From Actinoalloteichus hoggarensis (GTDB taxonomy: Bacteria > Actinomycetota > Actinomycetes > Mycobacteriales > Pseudonocardiaceae), in the NCBI RefSeq assembly GCF_002234535.1, contig NZ_CP022521.1, forward strand, positions 3,844,001 through 3,908,000: DNA of 64,000 nt, given 5' to 3'. A program made the translations under genes and the position numbers. Positions 1 through 9,874 of the stretch are shown one piece after another. Each line of letters opens with the position of its first letter. Positions within the stretch are counted from its first letter, which is position 1. Below the pieces are notes generated by a model. It was not told the origin of the DNA. It made no database searches and saw only the letters and a program-made list of their open reading frames with translations.

Positions 1-1772
1 TGGCGGGATTCCTGCGGCTGCTCGGCGTGCCGGGGCAGCACATCCCGCATGGTCTGGACGCGCGCGCGGCGCTGTACCGGGACCGGCTGGTGGGCAGACG
101 GGTGCTGGTGCTGCTCGACAACGCGGCCACCGAAGAACAGGTCAGGCCGCTGCTGCCGGGCACGGCGGACTGTCTCGTGCTGATCACGACCCGACGCAGG
201 CTGTCCGGGCTGGACGGCACCCGGCCGCTGCCGTTGGGCGTGCTGGGCACCGCGGAGGCAGTCGCGCTGCTCGCCCACATCGCGGGGGACGGTCGGGTCG
301 AGGCCGAGCCCACGGCGGCCCGGCGGGTCGTCGAGCTGTGCGGCGGGCTGCCGCTGGCGGTGGTCCTGGCGGCACGCAGGCTGCGCAACCGTCCGTCCTG
401 GACGGTCGGCGACCTGGTCGAGCGGCTCGCCGACGCCGAGCGACGACTGGCCCGGCTCTCGGCGGGCGCCCTGGGCGTGCATGTCATCTTCGACCTCTCC
501 TATCGCGCGCTGCCGCCCCGGCATCGCCGCCTGTTCCGGCTGCTCGGCGTGCACCCCGGCGACGACATCACCGCGCACACCGCCGCCGCGCTCGGCGACC
601 TGCACCCCGACGACGCCGAGAGCCTGCTGGAGGACCTGCTCGACGAACATCTGCTGCACCAGTCCACGCCCGGCCGTTACCACTTCCACGACCTGCTGCG
701 CAGCTTCGCCCGGGAGCGCGCCCACGCCGAGGAGTCGGCGTCGGACCGCGACGGGGCCGTGACCCGGCTCCTCAGCTGGTACCTGCACGCCGCCGAGGGC
801 GCCAGGCGACTCCTGGAGCCGCACCGCGGCCAACCGGTCCGGCTGCACCCGCTGCTGACCCGGCATCCCGTGCCGGTCCCCGCCGACCACGAACAGGCCC
901 TCGCCTGGTGTGAGGCCGAGCGGGGCGGGCTGCTCGCCGCCGTGCACGCGGCGCTGGAGATCGAACAGCTCTCGATCGCCTGGCAGCTTCCGTCGATCCT
1001 GCTGAACTTCTACTACCGGCGCAGCCACTGGGCGGACTGGTTGACGACGCACCGCATCGCCTTGAAGGCGGCCCGGGCGCTCGATGAGCAGCACGGACAG
1101 GGCCTCATCTGGCGTGGGCTCGGCATCGCACAGCACGATCTCCGGCATTTCACCGAGGCCGTGGACTGCTATCAACGGGCGCAGCGCATCCTGGACACGG
1201 TGGGCGATCGCAACGGGCAGGCCTGGAACCTGAACAACCTGGGCATCGGCTACATCGATCTGGAGCGGCTCGACGACGCTCGCGGCTGCTTCGCGGCGGC
1301 GCTGCCGGGCTTCCGGGAGACCGGCGACCGTCAGGGCGAGGGCATCTGTCTGAGCAATCTCGGCGACACGCTGCGCAGACTGGGCCTGCGTGCCGAGGCC
1401 ACCGCGCACCTTCAGGAGGCCCTGCACATCCAGCATGACATGACCGATCAGGCGAGTCTGCGCTTCACCCTGACCTGTCTCGGCGATCTGCTGCACGACG
1501 GCGGCGACTGGGCCGAGGCGGCGCGACATCATCGGGAGGCCGTCGTGGTGAGCGAGCGCGTCGGCGATCAGCGGATGGTGGCCCGCGCGTTGATCGGCCT
1601 GGCCCGTGCACTGGAGGCGACGGGCGACACGGACACAGCACTGCGTCACCGACGCCGGGCCCTGGTCATCTTCGACGAACTCGGCGACCCGCAGGCCGAG
1701 GTCCTGCGGCCGCTGCTCGGCCGACCGCCGATCGATCGGTCCGAACACCAGGGCACGTCGGACGACCCGTGA
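1..1772 (+). CDS. AfsR/SARP-type regulator, C-terminal part (NB-ARC + TPR), cut by left edge
   Basis: The reading frame is open from base 3, so the true start lies outside the window; the GTG at 27 is internal. The visible part begins just before a Walker-B-like stretch (VLVLLDNA) and an NB-ARC sensor segment (LVLITTRRRL), continues through a winged-helix-like region and ends in five or so tetratricopeptide repeats (about residues 355-560 of the visible part, e.g. AWNLNNLGIGYIDLERLDDA). This is the layout of AfsR/DnrI-like STAND regulators of secondary metabolism. The P-loop and any N-terminal DNA-binding domain are off the window, so DNA binding is inferred from the family. It ends about 1 kb before the next gene and its target is unknown. 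Confidence 0.85.
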   Translation, partial: AGFLRLLGVPGQHIPHGLDARAALYRDRLVGRRVLVLLDNAATEEQVRPLLPGTADCLVLITTRRRLSGLDGTRPLPLGVLGTAEAVALLAHIAGDGRVEAEPTAARRVVELCGGLPLAVVLAARRLRNRPSWTVGDLVERLADAERRLARLSAGALGVHVIFDLSYRALPPRHRRLFRLLGVHPGDDITAHTAAALGDLHPDDAESLLEDLLDEHLLHQSTPGRYHFHDLLRSFARERAHAEESASDRDGAVTRLLSWYLHAAEGARRLLEPHRGQPVRLHPLLTRHPVPVPADHEQALAWCEAERGGLLAAVHAALEIEQLSIAWQLPSILLNFYYRRSHWADWLTTHRIALKAARALDEQHGQGLIWRGLGIAQHDLRHFTEAVDCYQRAQRILDTVGDRNGQAWNLNNLGIGYIDLERLDDARGCFAAALPGFRETGDRQGEGICLSNLGDTLRRLGLRAEATAHLQEALHIQHDMTDQASLRFTLTCLGDLLHDGGDWAEAARHHREAVVVSERVGDQRMVARALIGLARALEATGDTDTALRHRRRALVIFDELGDPQAEVLRPLLGRPPIDRSEHQGTSDDP

Positions 1773-2805
1773 CCGGCCACGAGCCCTGCCGGCACGGCAG
1801 GGCGGCCGAACGCGACAGGAGAGCGGATCCTTGTCGGCGCGGCGATCTCCGTCGAACTCCTGATCACCTCGACGGCTGTCACGCACGGTTCGACCATCAC
1901 TCGTCGGCGGTGAGGTGCCATGTCTCTCGCCCTGACCGCGTCGACCCGTTCGGGCGGCCGGCAGCCGGGCGTCCCGGCCACGCGGGGGTCCGCCGTCCCG
2001 ACTCGATCGGCTTCGGTGGGCCGCGCCGAACGCGAGGCCTCGCCCGCGGTGCGCTCGGCGGAGGCGTCGATCGCGGCGCCGCCGTGCCTCGGCCGCGCTG
2101 TGCGGCGACGACCGGGATCGAAGACGAGCCTCCCCGGCGCGAACACGAGCGCGACCGCGGCCGGATGAACGCGCGGGCCTCGGACGAGACATCGATCTGC
2201 CTGGGGTCCGATGATCGGTACGTCGCCGAACGCGGCCGCCGCCTCACTTTCCACGAGGACCCGCGCCCCCACGCGACGGGCGACGGCGCGGGCCGAACCG
2301 GGGCCGTGTCCGTATCGGGTCTGGCGGTCTTCCGTCGGCGCCGGGCACCGTGGTTCTCCGGCCGGGACCGGCTCGTCGTCGAGGAGGTCGAGCGGCTCGA
2401 CGAACGTCGCTCCACCGGCGGGGCGCTGATGATGCTCGCGCAGTCGGGGGGAGGTCCTCGCCGCTGCGGACGAGCCCGATCCACGTCCTCGAAGGCGGTG
2501 CCCTGCCCGGATCGCGGCGGTGGCCCGTGGTGCTGTCCTCCCCCACCGTCCGGCCATGCCCACGCTGACGGCGAACCTGTCCGAGAAGCCGGGCGGGACG
2601 GTTCGAGCTGGACGCGGCGGTGACGCAGGGACCCGTCCGACTGGCCGCGCCGCGGGCGGAGCCACGACGGCGAGACGACCGCGGCGGCGGTCGCCGCGCC
2701 CGCCCGGCGTAGACCCGGGCCGTCGCGGGCACCCTAAGATCGGCGACGCGCTCGGCGACGCCCGCCGGGGTGCGCTCGGCGCCCACTTCGGTGAGGGGAG
2801 TCTCG
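1773..2805. other. 1 kb gene-free stretch
   Basis: Long open frames exist on both strands, but their translations are Arg/Pro/Gly-rich with no domain, hydrophobic periodicity or ribosome binding site, as expected for chance frames in GC-rich DNA. I see no RNA gene or clear repeat. It may be decayed coding DNA or simple intergenic sequence. Confidence 0.5.
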
Positions 2806-3675
2806 ATGAACAGCGCAGAGCGACCGGCCGCCGCGGCAGGCACGTTCGCCATCGGCGGCGACATGCCGGTGACCCGACTGGGCTACGGCACGATGCAGCT
2901 GCCCGGCCCCGGCGTGTGGGGCGAGTCGAAGGACCCGGACGAGGCGGTACGGGTGCTGCGCCGCGCGGTGGAGCTCGGCGTCACCTTCATCGACACCGCC
3001 GACGCCTACGGCCCCTTCGTCGCCGACCACCTGCTGCGGAAGGCCCTGCACCCCTATCCGGACGATCTCGTCATCGCGACGAAGGCGGGCTTCTCCCGCA
3101 CCGGCCCCGACAGATGGGTGCCGATCGGCAGGCCCGAATACCTTCGGCAGCAGGTGGAGCTGAGCCTGCGGCATCTCGGCCTGGAGCGCATCGACCTGCT
3201 GCAGCTGCACCGCATCGACCCCGAGGTCCCGTTGGCCGACCAGGTCGGGGAGCTGGCCGCCCTCCAGCAGGAGGGCAAGATCCGTCACCTCGGCCTCAGC
3301 GAGGTCACCGTCGCCGAGGTCGAGGAGGCGAGCCGGACGGCCACGATCGTGTCGGTGCAGAACATGTACAACCTGGCGCGCCGCGACGCCGAGCCGCTGC
3401 TGGAGTACGCGGAGACGGCCGGCCTGGCCTTCATCCCGTGGTTCCCACTGGCCACGGGCGAACTGGCCCGGCCGGGGGGCCCGCTCGCGGCGGCGGCGCG
3501 GGAGCACGGGGCGAGCCCTTCGCAGCTCGCGCTGGCCTGGCTGTTGCAACGCTCCCCGGTGATGCTGCCCATTCCGGGCACTTCCAGCGTGACCCATCTG
3601 GAGGACAACGTGGCCGCGGCGACCATCGACCTGGACGACGCCGAGTTCGCCGTCCTGCTGCGCGCCGTCTCCTGA
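2806..3675 (+). CDS. Aldo/keto reductase
   Basis: A 289-residue NADPH-dependent aldo/keto reductase. The ATG at 2806 is preceded by GAGGGGAG five bases upstream, which selects it over the in-frame codon at 2770. The family's catalytic tetrad is visible: Asp and Tyr in the FIDTADAYG segment, Lys in ATKAGF and His in LLQLHRIDP. The C-terminal cofactor segment (LPIPGTSSVTHLEDNV) is also present. Family members reduce aldehydes and ketones in the cytoplasm; the substrate cannot be read here. Flanking genes give no pathway context, so it is probably monocistronic. Confidence 0.9.
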   Translation: MNSAERPAAAAGTFAIGGDMPVTRLGYGTMQLPGPGVWGESKDPDEAVRVLRRAVELGVTFIDTADAYGPFVADHLLRKALHPYPDDLVIATKAGFSRTGPDRWVPIGRPEYLRQQVELSLRHLGLERIDLLQLHRIDPEVPLADQVGELAALQQEGKIRHLGLSEVTVAEVEEASRTATIVSVQNMYNLARRDAEPLLEYAETAGLAFIPWFPLATGELARPGGPLAAAAREHGASPSQLALAWLLQRSPVMLPIPGTSSVTHLEDNVAAATIDLDDAEFAVLLRAVS

Positions 3676-3906
3676 CTCCGGCGGCGCCCACGACACCACC
3701 CGGCCGAGGTGCCGTCCGCGCTACCCGCATCCCCGTGACGCGCCGCGCGGTGGAAACCGGCCGGACCACGGCATCCGCCCGCGGCGTCGACACGACGCCG
3801 CGGCACCACGACCCGCTCCGCCCAGCTCGGCGGGCGCCGCCTCGGCGCTGCGCCGGCGGCCGGGCACCGACCGACCTCGCCCGGCGAGGCAGGAGAGGAC
3901 GAACCG

Positions 3907-4182
3907 ATGACCGCCGACCTGGTGGCCGAGGCGACCCGTGCCCTGCGCAGCATCCGCGCGACCTCCTACCGGGTCGAGTCCACCGGCGACGGGGCCGCCG
4001 TCACGCTGGTCATCCGGGCGAGCCCGAACGGACGGCGCAACGCCGCGGACCGCATCGTGGCGGCGCTGCGCCGCGGCGGCCTCGTGTTGGACGCCGGCGA
4101 CGACGACCCGATCCACGCGCTCGCCGACCACGTCGAGCCCGTGGCGGTCCGCCGCGCCCCGCAGGCGCCTACGGCAGACTGA
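3907..4182 (+). CDS. Small hypothetical protein (91 aa)
   Basis: An ATG at 3907 follows a good AGGAGAGG ribosome binding site about 8 bases upstream. The product is a 91-residue soluble alpha/beta-like protein with a conserved-looking middle (VTLVIRASPNGRRNAADRIVAAL) and an acidic turn (DAGDDDP). It has no signal peptide, membrane segment or family I recognise. It lies 231 bp downstream of the aldo/keto reductase on the same strand. The function is unknown. Confidence 0.55.
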   Translation: MTADLVAEATRALRSIRATSYRVESTGDGAAVTLVIRASPNGRRNAADRIVAALRRGGLVLDAGDDDPIHALADHVEPVAVRRAPQAPTAD

Positions 4183-4394
4183 TCCGCCGCCGTCGGCGGT
4201 CGCCGTCACGAGGCGGGAGCCGCGGGCGTCGATCGTGATGAACGCGTCCCACGACAGCGGCGAGTGCGCCACGCTTCCGACCCCGTGCGTCAGCGGCTGA
4301 AGGCGGCACACGAGCCCGAGCCCGCCGACGCCTGCCCGAGAGAGACGGCCGGACCGCCGCGCGTGACCGTGCCCGGGGGCCGCCGGGCGCACCG

Positions 4395-5354
4395 CTACGC
4401 CGTGGGGCAGGCCGCCGAGTGTTCGACGCCCGCCCACTCGGCATAGGACGTCCAGGCCAGCAGTCTCGACCGGGTCTCGAACCGCCTCGGCTCGCCGCTG
4501 ACGGGATCGGTGAACTCCAACACCGTGGCCAGCAGTTGCAGCGGGCGGCGGAAGTCGTCCAGCGCGGTCTCGACGAGCGTCGGATAGAAGTCGTCGCCCA
4601 GGATCGGCACTCCGAGACCGCTCATGTGCAGGCGCAGCTGATGGGTCCGCCCCGTCCTCGGCAGCAGCCGGTACCGGCCCAGACCGTCGCGCCGCTCCAT
4701 CAGTTCGATGCGGCTCTCGCTGTTGGGCGGGCCGTCGACCTCCCGGGCGGTGATGATCCCGCGTTCCTTGACGATGCGACTGCGCACCGTGCGCGGCAGG
4801 TCCAGCGCGGGTTCGACGGGTGCGACGGCCTCGTACTCCTTGTACACGCGCCGATCGCGGAACATCGTCTGGTACGCCCCGCGCAGCTCGCGGCGGGCGA
4901 CGAACAGGACCAGCCCGGCGGTCACCCGGTCCAGCCGGTGCGCGGGGCTGAGCAACGGCAGGTCGAGTTCGCGCCGCAGCCGGACCAGCGCGGTCTCCAG
5001 CACGTGTCTGCCGCGCGGGATCGTCGCGAGGAAGTGCGGCTTGTCGACCACCACGATGTTCTCGTCCCGGTGCAGGACGCGGACGTCGAAGGGCACCGGC
5101 ACCTCGTCGGGGAGGTCGCGGTGAAACCAGACGAAGGAGTCGGGACGAAACGGCGCGTCGGGCGCCACCGGTCCGTCGGCTCCGACGATCTCCCGACCGG
5201 CCAGCATCTCGTCGATCCGGGCGGGCGCGACCATCGGGAGCCGCTCGACGAGGTGGTCGCGGATGGTCGCCCACGGCCCCTCGGCGGGCAGCCGCAGCCG
5301 CGCAGGGTCGAGGCCGTTGCGCTGCGGCAGCGGCGAGGCGAGCTTCCGTCTCAT
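4395..5354 (-). CDS. RluA-family pseudouridine synthase
   Basis: A 319-residue RNA pseudouridine synthase. The signature HRLDRVTAGLVLF with the catalytic Asp lies near residue 158, followed by the typical RTGRTHQLRLH motif. It isomerises uridine to pseudouridine in rRNA or tRNA; the exact target is not predictable. The Met at 5354 (MRRKLASPLPQ) is preferred to an upstream in-frame start because the extra N-terminus is low-complexity Arg/Pro. The start lies 77 bases from the end of the phosphoribosyltransferase gene upstream on the same strand, so the two may be co-transcribed. Confidence 0.92.
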   Translation of the reverse strand: MRRKLASPLPQRNGLDPARLRLPAEGPWATIRDHLVERLPMVAPARIDEMLAGREIVGADGPVAPDAPFRPDSFVWFHRDLPDEVPVPFDVRVLHRDENIVVVDKPHFLATIPRGRHVLETALVRLRRELDLPLLSPAHRLDRVTAGLVLFVARRELRGAYQTMFRDRRVYKEYEAVAPVEPALDLPRTVRSRIVKERGIITAREVDGPPNSESRIELMERRDGLGRYRLLPRTGRTHQLRLHMSGLGVPILGDDFYPTLVETALDDFRRPLQLLATVLEFTDPVSGEPRRFETRSRLLAWTSYAEWAGVEHSAACPTA

Positions 5355-5430
5355 CCGGCCCAGCCTATCCGGCGTCGACCACCGGCCCCGACCGCGCGGA
5401 CGGGGCCCCGCACGGTGCGCGGTCATCAGC

Positions 5431-6102
5431 TCATGGCCGTTCCTCGGCCCCGGCGGTCAACAGAGCGATGACCTCGTCGTCCGTGGTCTGGCCGAAGTCC
5501 TGATACCACTGCCCGACGGCGACGAAGGACGACGGCAGCGAGAGGCACACCACCTCGTCGGCCTCGGCGGTCAACGCCTGCGCCGCGTCCGGCGCGCAGG
5601 CAGGCGCCGCGAAGACGAGCCGTCGCGGGTCCGTGCGCCGGAGGGCTCGCAGCGCGGCCGTGGCGGTGACCCCGGTGGCCAGCCCGTCGTCGATCACCAG
5701 GACGTCGCGGCCGCGAGTCGGCGTCGGGGGCCGGTCGCCCTGATAACGGCGCACCCGACGCCGGGCCTCCTCGCGCTCGTCGGCGCAGGCCCGACTCAGG
5801 TCCCGGGCGTCGAGCCCGAGCATCGTCAGCGTCCGCTCCGCGTAGTAGGGCGGGCCGTCGGCGGTGACCGCCCCGACGCCGAACTCCGGCTGTCCGGGGA
5901 CGCCGATCTTCCTGGCCACCGCCACGTCGAGCGGGACGCCGAGTTCCCCGGCCACCTGGGCGGCCACCGGCACCCCGCCTCGCGCCAGTCCCAGCACCAC
6001 CGGCTCGTGCCAGGGCCGTCCCCGCAGGCGGGCGGCGAGCAGCCGGCCCGCGGCCGGTCGGTCCAAGAACACCTCGGTCTCGACAGCCATGTCAGCAGCC
6101 AT
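5431..6102 (-). CDS. Phosphoribosyltransferase-fold protein
   Basis: About 223 residues with a type I PRTase fold. The PRPP-binding loop DVLVIDDGLATGVTATAAL sits near residues 130-148, and an N-terminal segment (PVVLGLARGGVPVA) is typical of stand-alone actinobacterial phosphoribosyltransferases. The product and substrate base are unknown. The start is uncertain: Met codons at 6102 and 6090 are both possible and neither has a strong ribosome binding site. It is likely the first gene of a two-gene unit with the pseudouridine synthase. Confidence 0.85.
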   Translation of the reverse strand: MAADMAVETEVFLDRPAAGRLLAARLRGRPWHEPVVLGLARGGVPVAAQVAGELGVPLDVAVARKIGVPGQPEFGVGAVTADGPPYYAERTLTMLGLDARDLSRACADEREEARRRVRRYQGDRPPTPTRGRDVLVIDDGLATGVTATAALRALRRTDPRRLVFAAPACAPDAAQALTAEADEVVCLSLPSSFVAVGQWYQDFGQTTDDEVIALLTAGAEERP

Positions 6103-6202
6103 ACCCGACGGCGCGCCGTGGATAAACCCGCCGGGCGGCGGAGCCGACGTCGGCGGACGATCGGCGGGGCAGACAGGCCGCCGCCCCGCCGCCGGCATGG
6201 CA

Positions 6203-6979
6203 TCAGCCGGTGAAGAACTCCGTCAACACCGGGGCCACCGCGGCCGGGGCCACGTCGTGTCCCTGGCCGTCCAGGACGCGCTGCCTGCCGCTGGGCACGG
6301 CGTCGGCGAGCGCCTTGGCCGACTCCCGGTAGGCCGCCGAACTGGCGCCGCCCGCCAGCACCAGAGTCGAGACCGTCACGGCGGCGGCCGACTCCGCGGG
6401 CAGCGATCCGTCGCCCATCACGGCGTTGTCGTAGAGCAGGGTGTGCGCCAGCTCTTCGAGGCCCGCCCAGGTCGGCGTCGCACGCATCCCGGCGACGGCT
6501 TCGGCGGACATCCCGGTGGAGGACAGGAACAAGGCGACGGCCTCGCCGCGCCGCCCGGTGGACACCAGCTCGCCGAGTCGGGTGGTGTACTCGGTCGAGC
6601 CCTCCCGCGGGCCGTCGGTGATGATGAACGGCGGCTCGTAGAGCGCCAGTCTGCTGATCGAGAGTCCCGCCGCGGCGGCGTCGAGGGCGAGGGCGGCTCC
6701 GGAGGAACGGCCGTAGACGAGTGCCGAACCGCCCGCCGCCTGGATCACGGCGTCGAGATCCTCCACCTCTCTGGCCACGGCGTAGGGCGCGGTGTCACCG
6801 CTGTCACCTCGGCCGCGTCGGTCGTAGGTGAACACGGTGAAGCGCGCCGCCAAGACCTCGGCGAGCGGTGCCGCCGAGGTCCGGGTGTCGAAGGCCCCGC
6901 CGACCAGGATCACCGCAGGCCCCTCCCCCGAGCGGTCGACGGCGATTGCGGTGCCGTCGTGCGATGTCACTGTGCTCAT
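6203..6979 (-). CDS. Alpha/beta-fold hydrolase
   Basis: A 258-residue alpha/beta hydrolase. The nucleophile elbow is GRSSG (Ser near residue 93), the oxyanion region is ILVGGAF near residue 24, and the catalytic His is in GQGHD near the C-terminus. GGGAGCG precedes the ATG at 6979. The YDRRGRGDSG stretch matches the alpha/beta hydrolase 1 family, often annotated as haloperoxidase-like or esterase. The substrate is unknown. Confidence 0.9.
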   Translation of the reverse strand: MSTVTSHDGTAIAVDRSGEGPAVILVGGAFDTRTSAAPLAEVLAARFTVFTYDRRGRGDSGDTAPYAVAREVEDLDAVIQAAGGSALVYGRSSGAALALDAAAAGLSISRLALYEPPFIITDGPREGSTEYTTRLGELVSTGRRGEAVALFLSSTGMSAEAVAGMRATPTWAGLEELAHTLLYDNAVMGDGSLPAESAAAVTVSTLVLAGGASSAAYRESAKALADAVPSGRQRVLDGQGHDVAPAAVAPVLTEFFTG

Positions 6980-7689
6980 GTCTTGTCGCTCCCATAGTGC
7001 TGGATTCCTGTGCTGAACCGACGAACCTTCCCATCGCAGCCCGACACGCGCGCGGCGGACGCGCGCGACTGAGGGGGTGATCTCATCAACGGTACGTGTC
7101 CGCCCCGTGACGACGCCGTCTTCCGTCGCCGGGCTCTCGAGCCGTGCTGAGCAGTGACGACGCGGTCGCCGCCGGATGTCGACGGCGACACGGAACCCGA
7201 ACCCGTGCCTGGAGGACCGGGAACTTCACCGTCCGTGGTCGGGTCGACCCGTCCGGAATCCGCCAGGTCACGGGATCACGGCCCGCGGCGGTCAGGGCGT
7301 CCGGACGCCGGTCCACGACGATCCGGCGGACTCGTCCTCGGCGGCGACGCGCTGCCGGGGCGTTCTCGACACCGGGGCGTCAGTATCGGAGGCCGGCTTG
7401 TTCGACGGCACCGATCCGGCGAGTCGTCCGGTATCGATCGGGTCGTGGATCTTCTCCTCGGTTCGGAACAGATACCTCCCGTCTTCATCTCGACCACAGC
7501 GGAATCTCTTCTCACCCGCCCGCGGCGCACGATCGTCGACGCACGGCCGTCGTCGCGCGGGCCGATGGCGGAGGACGGAGTGGACGACATGGGCGAGAAG
7601 GACTCCCCCGGGGCGGCCAGGGCGACGCGCAGCCCGAGAGACGGGAGAACCGGGGCGACGGAAGCGATGCGAACAAACATGCGGACGAC
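6980..7689. other. Gene-free stretch upstream of the PCMT pseudogene
   Basis: No frame gives a recognisable protein. The translations are Arg/Ser/Pro-rich. In functional relatives an ATP-grasp gene often sits beside this methyltransferase type, so I looked for ATP-grasp remnants and found none. Confidence 0.45.
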
Positions 7690-8760
7690 GAATGGGAATT
7701 CGATTCACCGTGAATGACTGGCGGACGGCGCTCGCCGTCCCCCCTGATCGATTCATCTCCTCGGCGGTGTGGGTCGACGCTCCGCCGCGCCGGCAGGCGT
7801 CGGTCGACGACGGTGCGACACCACCGGCCGGCGTCGGCGGGTGGCCGTCCGGCCCGTGCAGCCAGCCGTCGCTGGTCGCGGTCTGCTCACGGCACTGGAC
7901 GTCCGACCGGGGCATCGGGTGCGGGAGATCGGGGCGGCCACCGGCTGGAACGCCGCGTGCCTGACCGCTCGGGTGGGCGGCGCCGGGCCGGCGGTGTCGG
8001 TGGAGATCGATCCGACCGTGGCCGGCGCCGCCCGCCGCGCGCCGGCAGGCGTGGACGGATCGCCCTCGGTGGTGACCGGCGACGGTGCCTCGGCCATCCG
8101 TCGGAAGCGCCGAACGAGCGGCTCGTCCGCACCACCTCGGTGCGCGCGATCCCCTCGGCGTGGATCGCGCAGGCCCCGCCGGGCGCGGCGATCGTCACCC
8201 CATGGGGCACTGGTTACGGCCCGGACGCCTCGATTCGTGCCGTGGTCGAACGAGATGGGCGGGGCGTCCGGTGGGTGCGGGCGTGGGCTCGCCTTCATGC
8301 GGCTTCGGCGACAACGACGGGACACCCTCGAACCGAGCCGATCGGCGCCGGCCACGGCTGGGACGACGCGGGCCGTGCGTAGCGGCCGGCGGCTGTTCGA
8401 GTGGTCGCCTTCGCGGAGGCCGCCTCACGATCGGACCGCGGGTGCCGTTCTGCTCTCCGACGGTCGAGGACCTCGACGCCGACCGCAGGGTGATCGAGCC
8501 GCACGACGTGCGCTCCGCGTCGTGGGCACGGGTCGCCATGATCAGGAACTCGGACGCATGGACGGTTCGGCGACTCGGGCCGCGTCGACTGTGGACGGAG
8601 CTCGACACCGCCTACGAGTGGTGGCCGGCGGCGGGCGGACCGACCCCCGACCGATACGGGGTGACAATGGCCCCCGACGGGAGCCACGAGGTGTGGATCG
8701 GCCCTCCCGAGGGCGCCCGACGGTGGGTGCAGCCGGTGCGGCGCGCCGGGGCGCCGCACC
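7690..8760 (+). pseudogene. Decayed PCMT-family methyltransferase (several frameshifts)
   Basis: Pieces of one protein-L-isoaspartate O-methyltransferase-like protein occur in the right order but in different frames. The N-terminal segment DWRTALAVPPDRFISSAVW is in one frame (about 7710-7770). The SAM-binding core (LLTALDVRPGHRVREIGAAT, then SVEIDPTVAGAARR) is in a second frame (about 7880-8100). RLVRTTSVRAIPSAWIAQAP to TPWGTGYG is in a third (about 8115-8225). The tail LWTELDTAYEWW to DRYGVTMAPDGSHEVWIG is back in the first (about 8590-8705). The SAM motif is also altered (REIGAATG for the usual LEIGAGTG). The C-terminal tail resembles methyltransferases found beside ATP-grasp peptide-modifying enzymes. 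Sequencing errors could mimic one frameshift but hardly three. Confidence 0.75.
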
Positions 8761-9138
8761 GCGTCGTCCGCGTGGTCGCCGAGTCGCCGTCGCACGGTCG
8801 ACACCCGTACGACGCGGACGAGCGGCACGCCCCGTGGCAGGCCGTACGTGGCGGTGTGCCCGAACCGAGTCGCCCGGGCCGCGCCGGTTCTCCGAGGTCC
8901 CGCGCCCACGTTCGCGCCTCGTCGTGTCGCCGCTGTTCACCACCGAATTCCCACCCGACGGCACCCGACGTCGCCGCCCGTCCCACCGAGAAGACGACGA
9001 GGCATTCCGCCGCCGGTTCTCGAGAAACGCCTGCGCGGGCCGCACAGGCACGCCTACCCTGACTCGCCGGGGAATGCTTCATCTGATCGACGAGTCGTCG
9101 ACGACTCGTCATCGGCCATGGAGAACGGGGGTCTTCTC

Positions 9139-9576
9139 ATGGGTGTGTGGCGAAAGACAGGTGCCTCGCTCGGCACGGCACTGGTACTGATTCTCTCGTC
9201 CGTCTCCGGCGCGGCGGCGGACGACTCGGATTCGGGTTCGGTGGCGCAGGCGAGCTGCGATACGACTCTGCGCATCCCCGGCGGCGGCATGATCGGCGTG
9301 GTGCCCGCCAACACCGGCAGCGGATCGAACTGCATCCTCGGCGTCGGCAATCAGGGATCGGCGGTCCGCGCCCTGCAGGACCACCTGCGAATCTGCAACA
9401 GTCAGCCCGTCTCGACGGACGGCATCTACGGTCCGCAGACCAAGGCGGCCGTGGAGATGGTCCAGCGGCGGTACGGAGCCACCGTCGACGGGGTCTACGG
9501 ATCGCAGACACGCAATGCCATGCTGTGGTTCGGCAGGAACGGCTGCGGTCCCTGGAGCAGACTGGGCATCCGGTGA
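9139..9576 (+). CDS. Secreted peptidoglycan-binding-domain protein, copy 1
   Basis: A 145-residue exported protein. A signal peptide (MGVWRKTGASLGTALVLILS, then Ala-rich to about residue 28) is followed by four cysteines and a PG_binding_1 domain (GNQGSAVRALQDHL, GIYGPQTKAAVEMVQ). The ATG at 9139 follows a GGGGG ribosome binding site; an in-frame ATG at 9118 is less likely. The family binds cell-wall peptidoglycan; no catalytic domain is attached. A close tandem paralogue starts at 9875. Confidence 0.85.
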   Translation: MGVWRKTGASLGTALVLILSSVSGAAADDSDSGSVAQASCDTTLRIPGGGMIGVVPANTGSGSNCILGVGNQGSAVRALQDHLRICNSQPVSTDGIYGPQTKAAVEMVQRRYGATVDGVYGSQTRNAMLWFGRNGCGPWSRLGIR

Positions 9577-9874
9577 TCCGACGCTTCGCGGGCCGCTCAG
9601 CACGGTGACGCCGCACCTCTCGCCGTCATCCCGAAGACGATCCGGGCGGCGATGATCAGCAGGCGGCCAGTCGACGTCCAGGAGCGCGCCCGCCGCCTCG
9701 TCATGGTTCACGGCTGCCGTCCGCGAATCTCGGCTACGCCCGCCGACAGTGCATGGGTGATGTCCCGGCGCCTGTCGGCGGCGACCACCCCGGCCTCACC
9801 GATAAGGCGATCACTCGATCGATCGAAGGACAGGCGACGGCGCCCGTCGTCGACACGGAACAGGGGGAACTCTC

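Noticed and set aside
1769-2623. 284-codon plus-strand frame and 339-codon minus-strand frame (1646-2665)
   Set aside because: Low-complexity translations, no ribosome binding site, no homology pattern; treated as chance frames.
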